Of a stretch of DNA of 64,000 nucleotides, positions 57,701 through 64,000 are shown piece after piece. The position numbers and the translations under genes are program-made. A model generated the notes under the pieces. That model was not told the DNA's origin and did not search any database. It was given only the letters and a program-made list of their open reading frames with translations. Source of the DNA: Ciona savignyi (taxonomy: Eukaryota; Chordata; Ascidiacea; Phlebobranchia; Cionidae); contig CH001357.1 of assembly GCA_000149265.1 (NCBI GenBank), forward strand, positions 1,805,745-1,869,744, in the 5' to 3' direction. Within the stretch, counting starts at the first letter, position 1, and every line of letters starts with the position of its first letter.

Positions 57701-60700
57701 TACTGTATATGGTACAATTAAAGCTCTTAATTATTAACGAGCCTTTGAATTAAAAACACTTAAATATAAAGTGTTCCACAAACACTAAACGTAATCTTTC
57801 AACTTCAAAAACCATAACGTAAAAAAGGATACAGTTTATTTCTATTGGTTGTACATTATGACAGTCATTATTATATTGTTGATCATCAAATTGCCTTGAT
57901 TCTACAATCTGAATCTCAGAGATATTGCAATTTGTTCAATTTGATATCACTACTTAAATTGAATCCACTGGATTAAGGAAACAATCACTAGTGCCTTGTT
58001 CAGTGTCACAGTCGCGCAAAAAAAGGCATTAATGGTGGACATCGAACACAGAACCTCTAAAGAGTATCAACCTTGACCATTGGACAAAAGCTGGATAATA
58101 ATATAATAAAATATATGGAATACACAAAAGCCAACGAAAAGCACTCAACCTCCACTGGTAGTTCAATACTCCAAGAGTCTGGCTGTCCAAACGTCCCAAT
58201 GTATCTTCCACTCAATGTCCACAACCTTACAGTTCCGTCCACACTCCCAGAAGCAATCATCTCATAATTTGTGACATAAGCGATGGACGTGACGGCAGAT
58301 GAATGCCCACAAACNNNNNNNNNNNNNNNNNNNNNNNNNNNNNNNNNNNNNNNNNNNNNNNNNNNNNNNNNNNNNNNNNNNNNNNNNNNNNNNNNNNNNN
58401 NNNNNNNNNNNNNNGAATGCCCACAAACAGACATCTTCATTTCTGGAGCTTGGTTTGTGGGGAAGTAGCGGCTAATAGACTGATACTGCAACATGGACAA
58501 TTTTGGTTATTTTTTACATAAAATAGAATATTTAGGATAGTTTCAAAAACTAATGTAACATAGACAATTTTGGTTATATTTTACTTAGAATGATGGAATA
58601 TTTAGGATAGTTTCAGAAACTACTGTAACATAAACAATTTAGTTAGTTTTACATAAATTAAAATATTTAGGATAGTTCTATAAACTTCTGTAACATGGAC
58701 AATTTTGGTTAGTTTTTACATAGAATAGAATATTCAGAATATAGAATAGAATATAGAATGGAATCCTCAGGACAGTTTTACAAACTCATCTTACTGAATA
58801 AATTGAAGAGCCAACAGAGGAGTTCATTTGAAGCGAGGAGTTAGCAACCGATCTCCTCCGAACCACATCCTCATCATTGCAGTAATTCTCAATGTTCCAG
58901 ACCCTGATGTACCCCCTGCTGTCTCCTGTCACCAGCACTTTGTTTCTTTCGTCGCTCACCATCGATGTTACAAAGTCCCCTCGGTCCCGTTTCTTACAAG
59001 CGTGAAAGTAACCCAACATCCCCCCACGCTGGTGAACAGACCATGCTGCAATCCATCCATCTGCGCTCGAAGTCACCAATGTACATGATGTCTCTGACGA
59101 CTGCCTGCTTTGAAGGAACAGAACTTTGTAGACCGCTCGATCTGTGAGATCGGTTTTGTTGATTTGGGACTCCTGAGAAGAGCTCGTTCTAGAGCTGCTC
59201 CGTGATGATTGTGTGCTTGGATTGCTTGAGCTTTCGCTAAATTCTGCGTCCAGTGATACGCTTCCCTCTTGCTCATCTGAAAAAGCATTTTTATCCACAA
59301 AATCTCATTAAACCCTTTCTCTATTTTTTTTGATTCAATTAATTAGTAGTCCACCAATCAGTAATATATATTTATCTGTGATGGAGAAAATTTTTGTGCT
59401 TAAAGGTAGGTGCTGTTTACCAAACTAAAAACATACAAAATATAATTTGAAAACCTACCATGGAGATATATTCTTAATTAATTTATTTGCAGGTGCCTAA
59501 GAGTATGATTCAGTGAAGCTTACATAACTTTAAAAAAAGATTTGTAATTCCAACTTTGTTCATATGAGATTTCCTACTTTTGTCTATTTTTTCCACTAGT
59601 TTAATACTGTAGGTTAATTTACCATTTCTCCCATACATATAAAACTTAGTGTTATTACATTGCCAATGCTTCTGTCTGTTTTGAAGCCACGGTAAGTTGG
59701 ACGGAAGCCACATATCGTTCTTCTGCACCACAAAGCCTACAGTTGTTGCCAATCTTCTTCCCTGTCGGGGTTTCTTTGTTTTTCTTTCTTGCGATAGTTT
59801 GTCTGTTGAAAGGTGTGCTCCAATTATATTGTTCAGATTTCACTCATAGGATTATGTTATGAAATTGTAATTTTAAGAAATCATTAATTCGATCATCTTA
59901 GAATTAATGTATAATCATAATATAAAGTGTGGGTTTGTTCAGTACAGTAAAAGAAATATCCTTATTTACAAATATGTTTTGATTGATAGAAACCATAGTA
60001 ACAAGGCTGCTCTGTATTTATGTTTGCTTATACTTTATAGGAGAAAAAATTATGATTTACAGATGTTTGACTGATAAAACCTGAGATACACAGTAACATG
60101 GCTAGGCTACTATGTATTTATGTTGTCTTACACTTTTAGGATTTCTAATATAAAATGTGTTTTATTCTGCAAAACTATTTTTGGTTAAAGGCTGAATTAC
60201 AAAACAATGGTTAAGATAATGAATGAATTAAATCATATATTCCATTATTATTCAAGACCCGTGATATATAATTATACCTTCAGAGCCACAGAAACTCTTT
60301 TCTTTCTTTACTTTATTAACTCTGTTTTTCTTTGTCTTCTTAATAACCTTTTCTTCCCTGTGTATCGGCAGCAGACTAAGGTGCATGTTAAACATCATCA
60401 CCACATCTCCACTATCGACAGACCAAATATAAACATCTCCATCATAAGATGAAGAAACTAGCAGGGAATCGGATTTATGGTAGTCCAAACTCATAATGTC
60501 ATCGTTATGGCTCTCATGCATCAACTCATATTGGTCATTGCCATAGGAATCGAGATAAATCCGGACGTGGCGATTCCAGCCAGCACTTACTATGCGTTGC
60601 CTGTGAAAATTAGAATAGATATGGGAGGAATAGGATATTCGTGTTTTATTCACAAGAATGGGACACGCGGGAGAGTTATCACAGGTAATTAGAATAAACA

Positions 60701-63247
60701 AGGGATGCTATCAGATGGGCAATTGTCGCAATTTCTCATGCCTACCCTTACGGGTTTCTTACGCCATCGAAGTGTACTGTATATGTATAAGACGTTTCTA
60801 CATTTTTAGTTGGGTTTTGAGGATATAAGGACTAAACTAGCAATTAAATGTAACTTCCTTATTAACTGATATAGACCTATTACTTACGACACCAAGCATT
60901 AAAAATGTTTTAAATAAATGTCCAAACTGGCCTAGTTGTTCAAATATTGCTTAAAATTATGGTTAGTAACTAGGTATTTATATTAACCCCTATTTTACCA
61001 CCAAATCCGCCTGGTAAAATTACGATTAACTAATCATGGTGCACCTTGTAAAAACGACATCGGAGATTTCCAAGTTGTCCATCTTTTCCAAGCATCGAAG
61101 TTTGGCTCCATTGTTAAAATTCCACAAAACAGCTGCCCCGTTTCTTCCCCCTTTCCAGCATTAAAATGTGACAATTAACATTGAAAAATGAAACTTTCTT
61201 TCGGAAGAATTCTTATAACTAAATAAATGTCCATAAAGTGCACCAACCACCATTTTAATCAGTGTAAATAAATAGGATAAGACTCAGTAAATGTAAATGT
61301 AAGGGGCGTTCTTACACAAGTAATCATTAGATTACCTCGCGCCACCGTCTGGTTATTACAGCTATTGCAGTGTGTTGTCTATGATTAAGGTATTTCTTTA
61401 ATTTTCTTGCAAAAAAAACACAAGTGAATAGCTAGCAACCAATTTTAAACCCGCAGCCCTTTGTTTGAAAACAAACTTCCTAACCTATTCGGTTGAAATA
61501 GCTTGCTTAATAATGCTGACCCTGTGGTGAAGTTTTAACACACTAGTACATCCTGTGCATTTAAGCCTCTATGCCCTTTTATATTTCTGCTTTCTTGTGT
61601 GTTAACCCAACAGTGACATTATTAGGTATGTGCATCACTTTCCACTAATTTCTCATATATTTGTTATCAGAAATTAGATACTTGTATAAATACATATTTC
61701 TAAAGATTTTTTTGGTCTTTCTAGTATTTTCTTTTTTGGGGTAGGGGGGTGTAAACCAAATGGGTCAGATAACCGGACTACAACCGAGTAATACGATTTT
61801 CCAAACCGCCAGACTGTTGCCATTCTAATTATCAAATTATCGAAAGTAAAAAGATTTTAGAAACACAGAGAAGTAAATAAAGGAAAAAATCTTACTTTAT
61901 TTAAATAGAATATTTCTAAATAGTTAATTAAGGTAGACTATTCTTGTATTTTCTGACAATTTTTAACCTGTTAGTAATCTCCGATTTGTGGGGTCAAATG
62001 CCATACACGTGATCTCAACATCATTACCAGTATTGAACTGCATTTGTTTTACACCTGTCTTGATGTCCCAAATACAGATCATGGAGTCTTCACTACCACT
62101 AACAATCTGCAAAAAATTAGTGCTAGATGAGTAAAAAAAATTTTCATGCACATTTACAGTTAAAAAAAGTTAATTTCCATGGGAAAGGGATAAGTTCAGA
62201 GTCCATTATTTGGGCATTTATGTTACTGTGTAAAAAACTTTTACTGTTAATACTGATTATAATTTTATGCTGTGGAGAAAGCATCAAATTCAGCACAATG
62301 AGCACATTGAAATTGAAAACATTCAGTCTATTAACAAGGGTTTTGTCGCAAACTTAAAGCATGCATGCGCAATTTATTCCGCACATAAATAAATGTTATA
62401 ACCTTTAGGTATTTTTCCCTGAATTTTAATAGTTATTACCTGGTTAAAAAGGGGGTTAAACAAAACACGAGCTACTGGTCTCTGATGACTTTTCGTTTGT
62501 TTCATGCTATAGCTTGCTACAGCTGAAGCTCTTGGGTGTAGCACGCCTATTCTATTGGACGCCAAAACAAATTCCTTTAACCGTTCGTTGAAGTAGGCAG
62601 CAGTGATGTCTAGTCTCCCAAGAGATACATTTCGTCCATGAATGTTCTGCTTGCATGAATAGTCTCGCAGGTCCCACACCCTTACGTTCTTATCTTTGCT
62701 AACACTGTAAGGATTTTGTCAGAAAATAATTAATAAGCACATTTAAAAAAAAATAAAAAATACCACTGAAACCAAAAAATCTTTATTAAATCTTTACTAT
62801 AGCTAATATTGGGAAATGTGGATTCTGTTAGATCAGTTTAAATTGGATCCTATAATAATAAACATAAAAGTAAAATTTGCATATACAAAGCATTTTTATG
62901 TGCATGCGAAGTTGAAAAAACATTTATGTGTGTTAAATTTTTACTTTATCTAATGAAAGCTGTTTTAACTGTCCTGATTAAAAGAAAACAGAATCCTTAT
63001 CATAAGTTGTCTAAGGTTCCAAATTAATATTCTGTGAAGCACTTACCTTATAATTTGATGATCGAATGATCGAACAACCACGTGCAGCACTGCTGAATTG
63101 TGACCTTTAAGAACTGCTGATGACTTAACAGTAACATACGGGTTCCACACACGAACATCACAGTCTCTGCTTCCTGTTACGATAAGATTCCATTCCGGGT
63201 CATAGGTAAGACAGAGGACTCCTTTCCGTATAGAGAAATGTGAACGT
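54761..63247 (-). CDS. WD40-repeat protein, WDR49/WDR64 type, 5' end outside window
   Basis: Exons read on the minus strand: 63247-63047, 62698-62440, 62106-61968, 61150-61045, 60600-60278, 59817-59659, 59276-58795, 58485-58150 (interrupted by the N gap), 57156-56788, 56179-56069, about 55978-55823, 55716-55601 and 55142-54761. Phases agree except between the 56179 and 55978 exons. WD units are plain: SRDCDVRVWNPYV, SKDKNVRVWDLRDYSC, SGSEDSMICIWDIKTG, GAAVLWNFNNGAKL, SYDGDVYIWSVDSG, SADGWIAAWSV, GDSRGYIRVWNIENYC and GSVDGTVRLWTLSG. RKGVLCLTYDPEWNLIVTG and GTFGQPDSW...LPVAIPSDIRRIGSPNTL are the segments that suggest the WDR49/WDR64 group. WD40 propellers are protein-interaction scaffolds; this group is poorly characterised, and a ciliary or testis role is suspected for some relatives. 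The first exon seen begins in phase 2, so coding continues beyond the window. The stop is followed at once by a polyadenylation signal. Confidence 0.85.
56175..56640. repeat. minisatellite in WD40 gene intron
   Basis: About eight units of roughly 60 bp around TTTTCAAAAGACAAGATT. Two unit types alternate: one with GGTGGATTTTCAAAAGACAA then ATTATGTTTGGAAAGGA, the other with GATGTATTTTCAAAAGACAA then ATTTTGTTTTGAAAGAACTG. This gives a higher-order period of about 118 bp. The array borders the 56179-56069 exon. A 65-codon plus frame here is repeat-derived. Confidence 0.85.
58315..58414. other. assembly gap, 100 N, probably artificial
   Basis: The 14 bases before the gap (58301-58314, GAATGCCCACAAAC) are identical to the 14 after it (58415-58428). 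Collapsing them restores an uninterrupted WD40 frame reading KMSVCGHSSAVTS on the minus strand. The N run most likely marks two unmerged contig ends rather than missing DNA. Confidence 0.9.
58500..58775. repeat. tandem repeat in WD40 gene intron
   Basis: About four imperfect units of roughly 60-65 bp, each with AATATTTAGGATAGTTTC(A/C) and TGTAACAT(A/G)GACAATTT(T)GGTTA. Confidence 0.8.
60628..60850 (-). repeat. SINE family 2 copy, diverged
   Basis: Landmarks GAATAGGATATTCGTGTTTT, AGAATGGGACACGCGGGAGA and GGGCAATTGTCGCAATTTCT. It lies in a WD40 gene intron, next to the 60600 exon start. Confidence 0.6.
61300..61500 (-). repeat. SINE family 2 copy, diverged
   Basis: Landmarks AATCATTAGATTACCTCGCG, CTATTGCAGTGTGTTGTCTA and GAATAGCTAGCAACCAATTT. 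It lies in the WD40 gene intron between the 62106-61968 and 61150-61045 exons. Confidence 0.7.
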
Positions 63248-63270
63248 CTGAAATAAATGCAAGGATAGAA

Positions 63271-63316
63271 ATTCTATTTGAATAAGGTTCTGACCATGCT
63301 TTTAAAGGGGAACTGA
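63271..63316 (+). ncRNA. possible spliced-leader RNA gene or copy
   Basis: ATTCTATTTGAATAAG at 63271-63286 matches all 16 bases of the Ciona spliced leader as I recall it, and is followed directly by GT (GTTCTGACC), the expected donor. Ciona SL RNA is short (about 46 nt, recalled), which would end near 63316; the end given here rests only on that length. Functional SL genes are usually clustered in tandem; this copy is single, on the strand opposite the WD40 gene and 24 bases upstream of its first visible exon. It may therefore be a dispersed pseudogene or part of a repeat. I cannot verify the remainder of the RNA. Confidence 0.5.
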
Positions 63317-64000
63317 AGTCAATTTTAAGAATATCTTAATAAATGGAAAAAAATACGCTGATTTCAAAAATCAAATCAGTTTCTTCCAATATTGTTTTGT
63401 TAAAGAGTTATGAGCAAATATGCATTTTATTTTATGTTAGGGGATTTCCCGTATTACGTCACTGACGTTGTTGAGATTTCGTGCCTATATGCATTGTATA
63501 CAATCATGTGCCAGTTTAGAGGTGAATTAGTAACATAAGCGCCTGCAGGAGCGTTGTATTTTCGTTTTTTTATGGAGACTTAGCATAACACTTGTCATAT
63601 AGCCTAACTGAACCAATGTACCCGCGTGACAGCTTACCTTAAGCGCGCTCATTCAGGCCTGCACGATCCTGGACCTAAGCTGAATGCTGAGGTATACAGG
63701 TCTCGTATTTAAATGACTTTAGAATAATAAGTCTTAGCAATTTATATCATAAATCATAGAAGTGAAGACAGAACAAGAAAACTAGAACAGGAGGCAGTAA
63801 ACTGTAACTGCCAGCAATTTATGGAAATAAACCAGCCATCAATCAAAGATCAGACTATGCGGTGGGAACAGCCTATTTCTTTCATGATTGTTGCTTTTCA
63901 ATATATAGCCATAATCTGCAACGTAGACTAGCAATGTTGTTATCAACCCCTAGGCTACAAACTGAGAGTGTGAGAGATTTGGTATACATATGCATAGAAG
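63317..64000. other. intron or upstream sequence of the WD40 gene
   Basis: No further WD40 exon is recognised. The stretch from about 63303 (TTAAAGGGGAACTGAAGTCA) to about 63490 looks like part of a dispersed repeat, but no second copy occurs in the window. Confidence 0.35.

Noticed and set aside
1-64000. prokaryotic systems (CRISPR arrays, phage, insertion sequences, operons)
   Set aside because: All supported genes have spliceosomal introns or animal domain architecture, and no regularly spaced repeat-spacer array is present.

Overview
This is an AT-rich, intron-rich animal window that I read as sea squirt (tunicate, probably Ciona). The evidence is a 16-base exact match to the Ciona trans-spliced leader as I remember it (63271-63286), short exons with standard GT/AG introns, and many short tRNA-derived SINEs and hAT-type miniature elements. 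There are two 100-N assembly gaps (39075-39174 and 58315-58414). Nothing prokaryotic (operons, CRISPR, insertion sequences) is present.

Region 1 (1-9.3 kb) has no recognisable gene. It holds hAT-type elements with 8-bp target duplications, one nested in another, and a minisatellite built from the head of a SINE.

Region 2 (9.3-31 kb) is an innate-immunity and neuropeptide cluster shaped by duplication and inversion. It has a four-exon gene for a small secreted cysteine-rich peptide with the CART (cocaine- and amphetamine-regulated transcript) cysteine layout, plus a broken inverted copy of its last exon. It also has three six-exon genes for secreted collagen-stalk/fibrinogen-domain (ficolin-like) lectins. 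Two of these are intact and head to head (15.5-16.8 kb minus, 21.8-23.1 kb plus). The third (29.3-30.8 kb minus) carries a stop and a lost splice donor. Two more fibrinogen-domain remnants lie between them. Three 1.5-1.7 kb Helitron-like elements, each with about 310-bp tandem units carrying a palindromic kappaB-like site, sit among these genes.

Region 3 (31-48.6 kb) is gene-poor. It contains a beta-1,3-glycosyltransferase family 31 gene (34.6-36.3 kb minus), an unrecognised frame-broken gene (43.4-45.2 kb minus) with partial copies at 41.2 and 34.4 kb, an orphan exon at 33.5-33.8 kb, many SINEs and several hAT-type elements with clear target duplications.

Region 4 (48.6-64 kb) is more conventional. 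It has an uninterrupted OS-9 endoplasmic reticulum lectin gene (49.2-50.7 kb plus) and the first three coding exons of a NIPA-type magnesium transporter (52.3-54.2 kb plus). Converging on it is a long WD40-repeat gene of the WDR49/WDR64 type (63.2 to 54.8 kb minus) whose 5' end lies outside the window. The spliced-leader match lies on the plus strand just upstream of the first WD40 exon seen. Exon boundaries were read by eye from GT/AG signals, phase and paralogue comparison, with no transcript evidence.
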